A stretch of DNA of 64,000 nucleotides from Bactericera cockerelli (lineage: Eukaryota; Arthropoda; Insecta; Hemiptera; Triozidae): contig CM044955.1 in NCBI GenBank assembly GCA_024516035.1, positions 43,652,592 through 43,716,591 on the forward strand, read 5' to 3'. Positions 36,001 through 50,000 of the stretch are shown here, piece after piece (position 1 is the first letter of the stretch; the number at the start of each line of letters is the position of its first letter). The position numbers and the translations under genes were made by a program. The notes under the pieces were generated by a model. That model ran no database searches, was not told the origin of the DNA, and was given only the letters and a program-made list of their open reading frames with translations.

Positions 36001-39000
36001 ACTAAAATAAATATACCGTATGTTACTGTATAAATAATCTATATTTATCTAATACATACCTATCCCGGGATCAGTACGGTTCGGTTTTGTAACGTATACA
36101 GTACACGGTAACGTATACGGTTGTGAGAGAAATCTCTCACAACCGTACTGATTGCGGGCTATTTATGTTTTGAATTATCTATGATAGATTCAAAATTTTC
36201 TATTTATCTCAGTCATAATTATAACCTGTATTGGGTATCTTGATAATTATATGTAGTTCTCCAATTAACTACACACAAATGGATCTACCTAGTCAAGAGT
36301 AGGTAAAAATGTAATTATTATTGAAGGTAGATGTATCGGTACGTTTTGTAAAGGTGTTTATCATACTCCTGAATCAACTAAAATATTAATTAAAAATATA
36401 AAAATGCATTACATTACAATAATAATATATTGTATGAGTGTTGAATAGGCCCCTGAAACTCTAATGTCTGTCGATAAAACAAATGACACGATAAACCCTT
36501 TGCAAACGACACGCAGGATAGCTCGTTAAATGCCGCAGTCTTTCTGCAATCAGTAAATCTGTCATACTTTACTGCCGTCGCTGGTTCCCTCCTTTTCCTT
36601 TACCTCCTTGCCTACAAAGCTGTGACCCCCTTGAACGGTATGAAAATGATATAATCTATGCGGGGCTCTGAAATAGTGGAAAGTCATCAAAGAAGAGCCT
36701 CCAAGCAGTAGGTACTGATGGAAAATGAATTCATTTTTTCGCCCTCTGCAGATAAGACGGTTTCTATTATCTAACTAGAGGTAATCTTCGAGAGAGTAGA
36801 ACGAAATGTTTCAGCTCTTATTTACTTTTCTACTTATATTGTGAAACTTTATTGTTATGAAAATTTGACCTTGCATCTAGTTATAATATTAAGAGATGTG
36901 TACCATCTAGTTATGAACACAAAAAAGTGAGAATAAAACCAGTATATAAATAAAATGGGTAAAAAAACCTTGGGACTTACATAATGTGAAAATACTTGTA
37001 CTATTGAAAATTAATTAAAATCGTTTGGCTAGGTACAAGTTGAACTCTGATATAACTGCCAGCTTACTGATCCAGTTAGAATATTTTTGACCACCTTTCC
37101 TGTTTAGAGACTTCTAAACAGACTCAGCCTACCTCAAATAATCAATGGTTTCAAATGATATAATATGTATCACGCCTACGTCACTGGTTAAATATTCAGT
37201 TGAGTGATCAAAACAATGTAGACTTAAAAGCCAGATTAGTAGGGCAAGTCGGGAGGGTACGAGAAATGGATGGAAAAAGAAAGGAAGTGATAGTAGACAG
37301 AGAGGAAGAGCGATGCAAACAAGTTCTAGGGAATTGATTTGAGAGGAAGGGAGAGAAATCGAGAGAGAAAAGAGAGATAATATTGAAATAGGAAGAGATG
37401 GAGAGTGAAAAAGATAGGTAGAGAGAAAGACGCAGAAGAGAGTGCGGATAATATGGATGAGTCAGAGATTTTATGCTTTAATAATGTACATAATGCAACG
37501 ACAAAAGCATTTCTAAAGCCTGTTTACTTCTCTTTACAGCACTCCAATCTGCTTTTACTATATATAACGAAATTGAAAAGGCAAGGAAGAGACATGGAAG
37601 GAGAGAAATGTAATTGAGAAAGGAATAATAAAGCAAAAGACAAATAATAAGATAGAAAGAGAAATAGAGGTGGATGAAACCGACGAGAGGAGTAAAAAGA
37701 AAATAAGATGAAAGCCAAATATCAACAATACCAAAAAGGAAATACTACTTAAACTAATGATACGTTAAGAAATGAAAGATTGAAAGATATAAAGAAGATT
37801 CAGTGAATGAGAGGGGTAAATAAAGCAGAATAAAGTCATAGGTGAGTGAGAGACATTGTGGAGAGCGAAGAAAGACCAACAAAGAGAGAGAGAGAGAAGA
37901 AAGAAGAGAGAGAGGAAATAATAAACAAGGAAATGAGGAGTGAAATAGAAAAGAATGAGAGAATGTCGTGTTAAGAAAAAAAATCATATTTCTATTGTTC
38001 TGGAACTGAAAATCTCAAGAGGATGAAAGTAATAAATAAAGGAGTCAGAAATGAAGGAATAAGAGGAGGAGGTGAATGTGTAAGTGAGAAAGAAAGAATG
38101 AGAAAAGAGAAAACAAACGGAATGAGATTTTATGATACAATACTCTAAAGGCATTACCAATTTTTCTCTATCTACTCCTTCCAAATATGTCAAGTATTTT
38201 TATTCGCTTGCACACATTGGTTTACTGGACTATAAGTTTAGAATTTTAAAAACTGCACAATGCATACATACATAATTGTACGGCGCGAATACAAATAGTT
38301 TTTTTATAATTTAACCAATTAGGTATTATTTATTTTTTTCCTCTTGCTTCTTTTCCTCTGCAATTGCTACTTTTTGCGCCTCTAAAAATGCACCTTCATA
38401 TCAAATTTCAGCTTTCTAAGTTTAACTACTACGGAGTAAAAGATGTTAATGATAAGTGAGTGACTTTCGCACTTTTTTTCCTCGTAAACTTAGTTTACAA
38501 GCTGCCAACAGAGATGAATTTAGAAGAAGAAAAAAAAAAAATTTAGAAACAACTATCGTCTTTGATGACAAAATAATAATTAAAATGAAATGAAATAAAT
38601 TGAAACTTAGTTATTTATGATTATGATAGTTATCCAATAAACTGTAAAGACTCTTTTACAAATTTTCCAAGGGCTAGCACAGATGGTGTGAAAACTACGA
38701 AAGGACTTGAAGGTTCTTATTGAGAAAAAGCCAATGCAAATATCAATACCTATCATACATATTACATACCAAACCCAGGTCCCAACGAAAGTAGAGCGAG
38801 ACATAGAAGCATGAATAGACAAAATAGGGATATTAGATGTGAGCGAGGTAATCAAATCCGAAATAAGTGGAAAAGATGAGAAGGAGAGACATTTTGCAAA
38901 CAGAAAAATGAGGGTGCGTGAGAGAGATTGGAAAGACTCTCGATCTACGATAAAGCATATTTATTTTATGGTAAAAAATATGATGACAATAGAGAATATA

Positions 39001-42000
39001 GAGTTCGAGAGATAAAAGAGAGGAAGTGAGAGAAAAGAGAAAGGAAAAGAGAAGAATAAATTTCAAAATATTTTTTTTTAATACCCTCCACGAAAATTAA
39101 TTTTAAATCCATGAAGAACTACGTGCCGGAGCAAGTGAATGAGGGCTTGAAACAAACATGTACTCAATTAGCCTATGTGTGAAAATATACAGGGTGGGAT
39201 GTCACAATTGACCACTTATCGGAATGCTATTTCTATAATTGATAAGGTGATGCATGATTTATGTTTATAAAATATTTGTAATGAGTATGATGAAACTCAT
39301 TTTACTGTCTTTTGTCTTGTGTAGCTTATGCTTGTATGGGATAGACCAAACTTGTCGTTATATTCAATTTATTATAATACAAAATTCTAGCTATTAAATA
39401 GGTGACTATGGCAGAGTGTTGTAGGAACATACTATACATTAGACATACAATAAATTGAAAATAAGCCAAACTTTTTTACTCAATTGTGCGTGAAAAAAAA
39501 ATACATAATTTTATTATTAACCTGAAACATACATACTCATTATATTTAATTCATTACATTAGCCAACTTAATGTATCTTAAAAATATTACATAACTCTTC
39601 AAGCAAAATGAAATACAAAGCAAAACCAGGTGTGAGTTTTTTTTTCATCACGCGTGCACAGACGTTCGGATTTTTAACGCGAGTACTCACAGGTTAAGTA
39701 CATAATCTATCATCTCATAGGTAAATAATGAAAACAAGGTTCACAGTGAAATATGTATTTGAGTGATATCTATGAAATGATGCTTAACTTAAATGACCTC
39801 AGTAAGGCGGTGGACTTTTAATCTTTTAAGGAAAATGAAAAATTATACGTTTTTTTTTTCAAGCAAGCACAATGACATTTACGTGCCCGGAAATTCGTAA
39901 GGACCACCCTGTAGATGTATGTACGAGTGTTTTCAAATTACAAATTATACATTCGTTGTGTTTTGAATATCAGTGTTGAGAGAAGCGGAGGGAGAAAGAG
40001 AGAGAGGCAATAATTTTATTATTGTTACACAACCTCCCTTCCATCCGCCTTTTCCTGGGTAGTAAAATTTCGCGTGTCCCTTTCACAACCCAGAGTAGAG
40101 TTAGGAATGGACAGGAAATAAATTCAATTAATGGATAGGAAGGAAATAATAGGAAGTAATGGAGAAGAGGAACAGGAGGGAAAAGGCCCGGACAATAATG
40201 GAGGATGACACGTTATCGAGAAATTTCCGAGGGTATTGATGAGGAGTTTAGGGAGGCGTGAAGATTCTGAGAAGAATGGACCGCAAACAGAACGGAACGA
40301 TTTAGATTTAAATTTTCTGAAATTCTCAAAGTGTCCGAAAACTTCACACCAAAATTAGATACGTCCATTTCGCATGAAATCTGTGAGATTTAGGTATTAC
40401 TGAGAAAAAGTAGACACATTCAATATTATTGTCCAATACACCGGGATATATTAATACTTAATAATCCACAGCATAATATTAAGCTAAAATCAAAGCTTCC
40501 ACTATCATAATAGGATCTTGTTTTGCCTAATCCTGGAGAATACTCAAAAATTACTTATTTTCTTATGAGAATTCATTTCGTTCTTCTCAAATGGCAAAAT
40601 GATCTGTGTAACTTTTTTTCTTTTCGGGGAAAAAGAAAACTCCTAATCTTATTAAAAAATATTAAAATAAATATTCATGGAATTTGTAAAAAATGGATTA
40701 TTAATTATTTATTTATGAAAGACTTATTCATCTACAGATGGTATAGTATAGATACCTACTTTCTTAATTATAAAAGCATTGATTGACATATTTATAGAAT
40801 TTTACTTAAAAGAGAAATTTCACGAAGCTATACTATTGTGTAAAAAGGTCCCGTGGTGATTAGATATTATGTTCAAAAAACATTCCAGCTCCGGACAGAA
40901 ATCACGTCACAGCAAAGTGCTGGCAATGTGCTAGTTTATTAAGTGAAATTATTTTGGTTGAATTTACTTTATCAGTCTCGAAAGGGATTTGCAAAGATAA
41001 ATAGTGTTCTAGTCTCGCGTACTAGGGTTCTCGCTTTTAGGGATCTGAGATGTAATGTTAATTAGAACCCTTTGTTCCACATCATTTCCCCGTGCATAGC
41101 TATGTCTATCTGTCTTACCTATGTCTCTGCATATTATTATTCCAAGCTCATCTTTCTTGCTAATTTATTTACTCGCAAAATAGAAAATTACATACCTACG
41201 TCGCGTCGTATAAATAATATAGGTAAGTGAATATGTAAAAATGTACCATGTAAGAGTATTTATTCTTCTTCATTTTAGCTAGATGTTAATATTTTTTGTG
41301 TATGGTAACTCCTTTTAGCCTCTTCTCTTATAAGCTTTATCTTATCGTAAGATTAAAATCAAAGTCATGAAAATATCGTTGAATTTTATCTCCAATGCCG
41401 AGGCGTGATCAAAAATAAATGAATACCTTCATATTTATTAAGATTATAAAGTAGTTAATTAGGTACACCTACCTGCTTACTATATTTATCTTAAAAGTTC
41501 ACCCAACAATTCTTGGGAAGTTTGTTTTTCTGTCTCTATTTAAGTGACACCTTTAATACCTTCTACTCACCATCTGCCAGCTTCGGTATTTATTTTCTAC
41601 CCTAGTTTTTAATTGAAACTTAAATTGAAATGCCACTCAATGTTCTGGCTGATTCGTTTCTCCTTTTGCATACCAAAGGAAAATTCCAATTTCTTGTTGT
41701 CTTATCACATTAATCTCTTTGTCTTAATTTATACTCAGGTCAGCCAAATTAAGTCTATAACATTTGTTCATTATCACTACTGAATAGATGCCTCTGTATA
41801 AACATTCAATTAGGTAAATTACAGGGTGGAACAACGATTTTTTTTGTTGTTGAAATTGACAACGTTTCTATCATTATAGGTAAATGAGAATAAAACCGAC
41901 CTCAGTAGCTTCATCGATAAAGCGGCGGACTTTTAATCGGAGGTCGGTGATCAGAAGCGATACAGTCACAGAAGTTCACAGGATTTACAGTTTGTCTATT

Positions 42001-45000
42001 TCGGTAGCTTAGAGGTCAATGTTTGTGTCTGTCTGGTCATCCAGAGGTCGCGGGTTTCTCTTCTGATAATCGTACTGTAGGTAACATTTATAATTATGTA
42101 TACTATGCACCTAATTTACAAAGGTCATAGGTAAAAATGATAAGGCAGTCGGAAAAATACCAGTGTGCAGCGGAAAAAAGTCAGCCTTGAACTTCCTCAA
42201 TCAGAAGCTGTCGGTGGTTCAAGTCTCAATTAAAGTAAATACTTAGTAAAGCAAGTTTGAGCTGTTATAATATCACGATTGTGATAATACAAATGTGATA
42301 ACTTAACTAAACTATAACCATAAATGAGAATAATGAAGAACTAACAAGATCTAATTTCTAACTAAGGGCGGAATTAATAGACGTTTTTGTAATACTTCTG
42401 TGGCGCTAAGTCACCGAATGCGTACTGTGTAAGATAGGGAAAACCGACACTTACCAACGACTTAAGTTATTGATGTTGTCTATTAATTCCGCCCTAAATG
42501 TACTTATTTCGTCTGTTTACAGCCATGGCGACAGACTACGAGATCAGTGCGGGCAACACATTCGTTCTGCGCGGCAACATAGCAGTGTTGCCATGCGTGG
42601 TCCCCTCTTTCGACGCCTCTCTGATCCACATCACGTGGCTCCGAGAGGCGGTCAGTGAGCCCCGCACCCCCATCCACCCCGGGGCGGGCGGGCGGTACAG
42701 CGTCACCACCGCCGGGGCCCTGCACATCCGGGATGCGGGACTGGAGGACTCCTACATGCGGTACTACTGCCAGACCACGCACAAGCTGACGGGAGACCGC
42801 AAGATGAGTCCCCCCTCCCAGATCATGGTGTCGGGTGAGTGAGAAATTTTTCTGTTTTTTTCTTGCGACGCGACGTATCCAGCGTAACTGGTTCGAACAA
42901 TCTGCCCTTATCCTCATATTCATAACACTCTACCTACAGTAATTCTTGGACTTTAAGCCCCAAGAAGGGTGCGAAATGCAACTGTAGTATAAATTTACTG
43001 ACGAAAGTGATTGACACAATGCTGATTAAAGAGAGCGACACAGTCATAGAATTTCACAGATTTTACAGTTTCTCTATTTCGGTAGCTCAGTGGTCAAGGC
43101 TTTGCATTGGTCTGTGTTAATCCAGAGGTCGCGTGTTCAAAACATATTCTTTTTGTACAATAAAGTCATAATATTTTTTTTTCTGATAATCGTACTGTAG
43201 GTAACATTTATATGTATTCTATACACCTAATTTAAAAAAGTCAACCCTAACTTCCACAATCAGAAGCTGGCGACAGTAATTCGATTCCGTGCTAAACTAA
43301 GCAATGTAAGCAAAGAATAAGATCAGCATTGAAACCGACGGATAAAAAAGATTCATAAAACTCACATTATGACAGATATGAATGCGACAGAAAAGTTTTT
43401 GCGATTTTCTCACGGGAAAATGCTCATCATGGGACAGGAGAGAACAGTGGGTGAGAAATGAGAACACATATGTTTTGTTCTATGTTATGAAGATTTTTTG
43501 TTGAGATTCTACATTTTTTTACTCCTAATGTGTCCTAAACGGATTTGACATATAGAAAAAGTTCTCTAGAAGGTCAACTCAAGAATGTCGTCAGTATGAC
43601 AAACATACGTAAAAAGTACAAGTAAAAGAGAGAAAATAAAAGATTACTAGAATTTTGTATCACAAAAAAATATTTAACATTAATCGGTAACATGATTCAT
43701 GTATAACATTGACGAGTAGATACATTACATATTTTATTTTTTTTTAATAAGGGAAGGAAATGAATTGGTAGGTAAGTGTACTGGTAGTCAAGTTGTTATC
43801 GCGCTAGTCTGGTAACCCAGGTAGCTTAGGGATCCGTTGCGTTGGTTCGAATCCCGAATACCCAGTGCATGAATTTTTCCTCATTTTGAGTTTGTGACCA
43901 CATAATAATAAGATTCTGAGGGTCGAGTGGTAGAAAATGCTTTGAGCATTAACCTCGCCTGGTGGTTACCTTCCACTAAAGAGTGTTTTTATTATTATTA
44001 TTATTATATTATGAATTAGTTTTTATGTAAGTATGCATAGTTTCATGTATCGTGTCAGTAGTAGATTTTGGTTTTAGATCCTCTATTTACTATAACTTGT
44101 ATTTTTTATTTTATTTTGTTCAATTGATTTTTTTTATGTAGGGACTTTGTAAAAATGGGTAGTTCCCGTAGAAACATTAAATAAATAAATATTATATGAA
44201 CAGCATAATGTAAAGGTTGGGATTTGCCGGACACTTGTCGCGTACAGTCTAGATTCTATAGACTAATATTATTTGTATGTAATAAATACATCGTTGAAAT
44301 GTGTATAAGGTTTTTTAAAAATTCGCTATCCGATATTTCACTTTTTTTTTTTTTTTTTTTTTTTTTAAGTGGGGTTTAACGTCGCTTTCAACTGCCATGG
44401 TCATATCACGACGGGGGTTTTACCCTCCATTCGCAGGAAACTCACAAACCTGCTACTCACATTGACCTCACCCAGCCTGAGTGGGGCCGGGAAAAGCCAG
44501 CGTCACGAGAATTAGAATTTGAATGGTCACCCATCCAAGTCTTAACCTCGCTGGATGTCGCTTAACTTCGGTGTTCTGAAGAGAACCGGTGTATTCAACA
44601 TGCCATCGACGCTGGCTATTTCACTTTAATCGCGAAATTCTCCACTTGGAAATATTCTTTCAAAAGTATTTCCTACGATTATAAGAGTAGTTACAGGAAC
44701 TGATGTCTTTGGGAAGAAATATCTTGATGTAGGTAAATTAACCATCGAAGTTTTTCTGAAACGCCAGGGATGTACGAGCAACGTACATATCTTTACTTCA
44801 TAACACATTTTAAAACATTATTTGTCTATCATTGCAATGTGAACGATGAGGCTAAATTTAATATTGAAGCTTATAGAAAAAGGACAGATGTAATGTGTCT
44901 CTCACTGCACACTGTATACTGTAATGTGTCTTTCACTGCATACTGTATGATGTAGCTAAGTACGAGAATCATTGAAGCTTAAAGAAAAAGTGACGGGTGT

Positions 45001-47054
45001 GATGCTTTGCAGCTTTTCCGATGGAAACTAGACTAGACACAAAAGTTTTCTGTCGAAGAAAAAGTTGGAGAGTAAATAATGGCGAGTGATATTTCACACA
45101 CACATGACAACTTTCATTTCGCCACTGCGCTCTGACAGAAAAAAAAAAACAAAATCGAGAAAACATCTTTTTTATTTATGCACATATCTACATATATAGT
45201 AATTGTAAATTATGTATTTATACAGTTATGTCTACTCTTTTGCTATCTTGCCACAAAAAATGTCCAACATCTTCTAAATAATAATTATTATCAACTTGGG
45301 ATTTACGTCCCTTTCAACAGCGCTAGGTCATCTCCAGACGGGGGTGTTACCCTCCATTCGCACCAGGAAATTCACAAGCCTGCTACCCACATTGACCTCA
45401 CCCAGCCTGGGTTGGGCCGAAGTGCCTGACGATAGCTAGGTCAACACGACGTCTTCACCTCGCTGGACGTTGCTCAACTTCGTTGATCCTACGAGAACCG
45501 GTGCATTCAACGCGCCATCGATAAGTTTCTTAATGATTAGATTGGTTTTGAATTCCAGAAGCGGAAGGCAACATTCCTCCACGGATAGAACAAACCACGC
45601 CCCTTACCAAGGTCAAAGTTGGATCGCCCGCTGATTTGATCTGTGTGGCCCAGGCGTCACCCCCTGCCATTTATAGGTAAGTGCGCGCTTGTGTATTACC
45701 GATATCAGGTAGGCTAACCTGTTGAAGTGTAAATAATTGAACATAATTCTTAGTAAATAATACACAGTTTTCTCCACTAATTAGGATTCAGTCATTCATA
45801 ATATGTTTTTTCGTCCTAAATTTTTATCATTTATCAGGTCGCAGGTTTTACAATCCATATACGCGGAAATCGCGTACGCTACCCATAATAATAATAATAA
45901 CCTGGGGGAGACTAGAATGTCGACTTCACGTTTTCTTTACTTGATATGTGACAGAGTTTTTTGTTAGAAAATTCAGCCTAACCGCGTATTCAAACTCATG
46001 ACCTCTGGAGCAGGAAGAGTAACTTGGTTTTCAATTGAATAGTAGTGTCGAAGTTGTAGGGTTGGACGGTTTATTTGGAAAGCGCATAATTAAGTTTTTC
46101 TTTATAATTACATATTAAAGAATTTTTACCAACGCACGTTGGTAATATAAACTGGTATCGATTCAAAATCCTCATATCTGCATCCCAAAGATCACTGGGC
46201 AATGCAGAAAATATTAAACCAAGTTCATAGCGATGTTGAAAATCCAGGCGTAGCTCATTGAAAGCACTTGTGGAAAGCGATGTTTAACAGTTACCCGGCT
46301 ATGGCCTCAATAAATAATATTCCATACTTGACGGAAACCATTTCCACGAGTCTGATGAGATTTATTATCAAGCGGGGCAGTGGCGGTGCATCAGTAAGAA
46401 TGAAGTGTATACCTACACAGTAATTTTTTCTTTTTTTATTTAAATTCTCCAGGAGTTGGTAAGGTCCAAGTGTTTCGCTCCCAAATTTGAACCACATTCA
46501 CTCAAGTTACTCAAGACATCCTCTATCCTCTTGGAAGAACTGATGTAAAGTCAGTACACATTTATATGATTTTAACATTAAATCTCAAGTCTAAATTATA
46601 TTTTCTTGGATCTGTGGTTCCGAAACCTGTGGATGTGATCATGTGATCCCACCCAATACTTCTATTTTTCCACATTTATTTGAGCATGTGACCACATAAT
46701 ACTCTCAGGGTTAGATAGTAGAAAATGATTTGAGCACTAACCTCACCTGGTGTTTACCTTCCACTAAAGATTATTATCAATTTAAAGGCCTAATTCATGG
46801 CAATAGTAATAATAAAAGTAAGATAAAATATATGTAAACTCTTTAGAATTGATAGATGTCTTTGTTTTATACAAATGTCTATATGGATTTGATTTGGATT
46901 TTTAAGGGTAAAAATATCATAATATTGATTTATTGCAGGAATGCAGGACTCGAAATTTCAGAAATTTTGTTAAGTCGGTACTGATCTAGTTGGAGTAATA
47001 AGGGTAGACAGGCAAAAGTTAGAGAAGGACAGAGAAAAGAGAGAAGGAGAAGGA

Positions 47055-47092
<38 letters not shown>

Positions 47093-50000
47093 GAGAGAGA
47101 AAAGGAGGGATGTAAATCAAATATTCTGTTCGGAAAGTTTCAGAACGTTGAGCATGAATAGTGGGATAATGCATTATTTGAATCCAATTGAAATTAATCA
47201 ACGATGAGTGATTGGGAGATCGAGAGAAGGAAATGGGGGCTATAGGGCAAGAGGGAGAGAGTAAAAATCAAAGAGACAGTGAAAAAGGGAGAAAAAATTA
47301 GTCACAAGTGAGAGAGCGAAAAAGAGTGAGTGAAAAAGAGATTTAAAGAGGAATGGAGTCAGAAGAAGAGGGGAAAATCAAGAGAAGAGTGGGAGCATAA
47401 GAGAAAAATGAGTGAGAGATATGGAGGGCCTGAAGTAGCAAAATATAGAGAGAAAAGATAGGTATTATGGAAAAAAGAAATTTGACAGAAAAGGACTGTT
47501 TTTTTTAAGTTATCATATTTGTGTTATTCACTTTCGTGATATCACAACTACTCAAACTCGCTTTTACTAAATCTACGCTGAAACCGGGACTTGAACCACC
47601 GACCTCCAGGTTACAAGTCCGCTGCCTTATCGATCAAGCCACTGAGGTCGGTCAAGCCACAGAAAAGGATTGTCTCGAGTGAGAATCGAACGCGCGACTC
47701 GGAATTTCAGAGTCAATCTGCCCATCACTTTCACACTTGTACGCACTGCTGTTCTATCTCTATTTATGTGTAGATTTCTAAAAGAAATGCAACATTAATA
47801 AGCCTAGTTTTGGTGATCCTCAAGCCACTGTCTTTTACAAGTCTGATATATTCGGACAATTCAAGAGACGGATCAGAATAATTCGAACTTAATTGTTATT
47901 TGGGTGTAGATATTAACTTTCCTTATCCTATTAGATTACGAGAGGACGTCAAAATATCTTCTCAAATCTTGAAAGGTAATTGAAACTTAATATTTTGTTC
48001 GAAACTATTTTTCTTAATAAATTCTTGATCTCCTAATACATTTCTTCCATTCAGTAAAAATTCCTCCTCCTTCCTGGCCTCATCCATCTTCCTCTTCTAC
48101 TCCTTTTTTCTCCTCCTTCGCCTCCCCTTCCTTTGATTAAAATGATTCCACCTTGTATACCTAGCAATCAGTTTTGTTTCATCAGCAACTATTGTGCGGA
48201 ATTTCATTTGATTTTTGACGCTTTTATGCTCTCATTCTGTACTTCTTGTTGATTTTCTGTTTCCAACTTCTCATCGGATTATTGCTTTCATTCATTTTTT
48301 TGTCTTTTTAAATTGATAATAAAATTATTCATACACGGATGTATACAAGTATACATTATGTCTCTATCTCTATCTTTTCTGTTTTCATTTCTAATCCTCG
48401 AATTGTTTTGTCTTTTTAAAAACTTTTTAATTTTTTTATTTATTTAATTCCGATTCTTTTCATTCCATTAGATCTTTTAGACTTTCCTACGCACAAATAT
48501 GTCCTTGAATCTCATTTTACCATCTGCCACCTAATTTACACATTACCATCTTTATAAAATTATTTTCCTGTTATTCTTTTGGTTCTTCTCGCTCCTCCAC
48601 TGAATTGAAATATGATTTCAGCCTCTACAAGTCACAGTAATCAAAACCTGTAAACAAGTCTTGTACAAATTTACATAAATATAGCAGTTTCTATTTATTT
48701 AATGAGGAAAAAAACTTATTTACTTTTAAATTAAATTCACATTACTTGGTATTCGTATTTTTTCCACTCACAGAAGTGCAATATTTGAATGGATTTTCTC
48801 CTCTCTGTCTCTCCTATCTCTTTGCCATCGGTCTGTCTCTGTCTTTTTCACTCGAGTCAGCCACTATCCATCCTTCTTCAATATTCCTGCTTTTCAAAGG
48901 TAAAAATGAAATTGTAGAAAAGCATGATTTCAATAGAAAGATGGAAGGATATTTTAGAAAGACAGCAAGTATTGAATTGAAAGGATGGAAACTTTGTTGA
49001 AAGGATGAAAAAAGGTGTTGAGAAATCATAGAGAATGTGAGAAAGTGGTAGTAAAGAGGGAGAGAGAGAGAGAGAGAGGGAGAGATAGAGAGAGAGAGAC
49101 AGAGGGAGAGAGTTAAGTAGTATAAGACACATTAATGTACTTAGCTGATAAGACTCGGACCATTTGTTTATCTGGGTTTAACGTCTCTTTCAACTAGATA
49201 CATGGTTGTTCCTATCGGAGGTTTCACCGACTATTTGCTGGGCAAACAACTCAACTACTCAAATTAACCCCACCCAGCCAGAGTGAGTCTGGAAATAAAC
49301 AACAGCATGTGGATTGACATGATGACCATGGATGTTTTCGAAACCAAAAAAGTCATGAACCCATGTACTCACCACACTGGATGTTGTTTATCTTCAGTGA
49401 TCAAATTAGAACTTTTCATCAAAATTCAAAATTCAAAACTTTTCACACACTCAATATAAAGCCTCTTCCTGTTCCTTTATTGGCTTTAGCCCGTTCCTGC
49501 AACTTTAATTAAATGAAGGAAATGGTAAGGCATTGGTGTCAGGATCTTCCTGTGGTGAGACGTTTTCTCATTATGAGTCAAGACAAGAAAATCATAACAC
49601 TTTGTGAAAAATTAACACCCTCCGCCCTGTCGTTCTATTATCACTTTGCAGATTTGTTAATTAAAAACAACTTGAGTTATGATAATGCTGAGAAGCAGCG
49701 CCTGGGGAACAGGATGCTGTAGACAGATTGCAACTTTGCCGGGTGTACTGTGCAGGGTGAAAAGTATTACATAGTCTGGGTGTCCTTTTCTTGCAGGAAA
49801 ATGTTTAGATACCTATCTGGAAACACACTGTAAGTAGTTTAAAATTATTTCCATCCAGGAAGAGGTTAAACCTCTTTATTATTATTTTTATTTTTTTAAA
49901 CTTTCTTCAAGATAGTTCTCTCAGTGTAGATATTGAGAAAAATTGAAGACATGTATGACTGTGAGATATTTCTTTGTTATCACAACTTTAGTGAGTAGCA

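Noticed and set aside
37240..39066. Ser/Leu/Phe-rich minus-strand ORFs that look like membrane proteins
   Set aside because: They arise from GA-rich low-complexity DNA read on the other strand.
42504..42923. 139-codon minus-strand ORF over Dscam exon 4
   Set aside because: Antisense shadow of a GC-rich exon; no domain, and the plus-strand Ig reading is decisive.
44527..44616. Possible true 5S rRNA gene
   Set aside because: Incomplete 5S, fused to a SINE body with poly(A) and target duplication.
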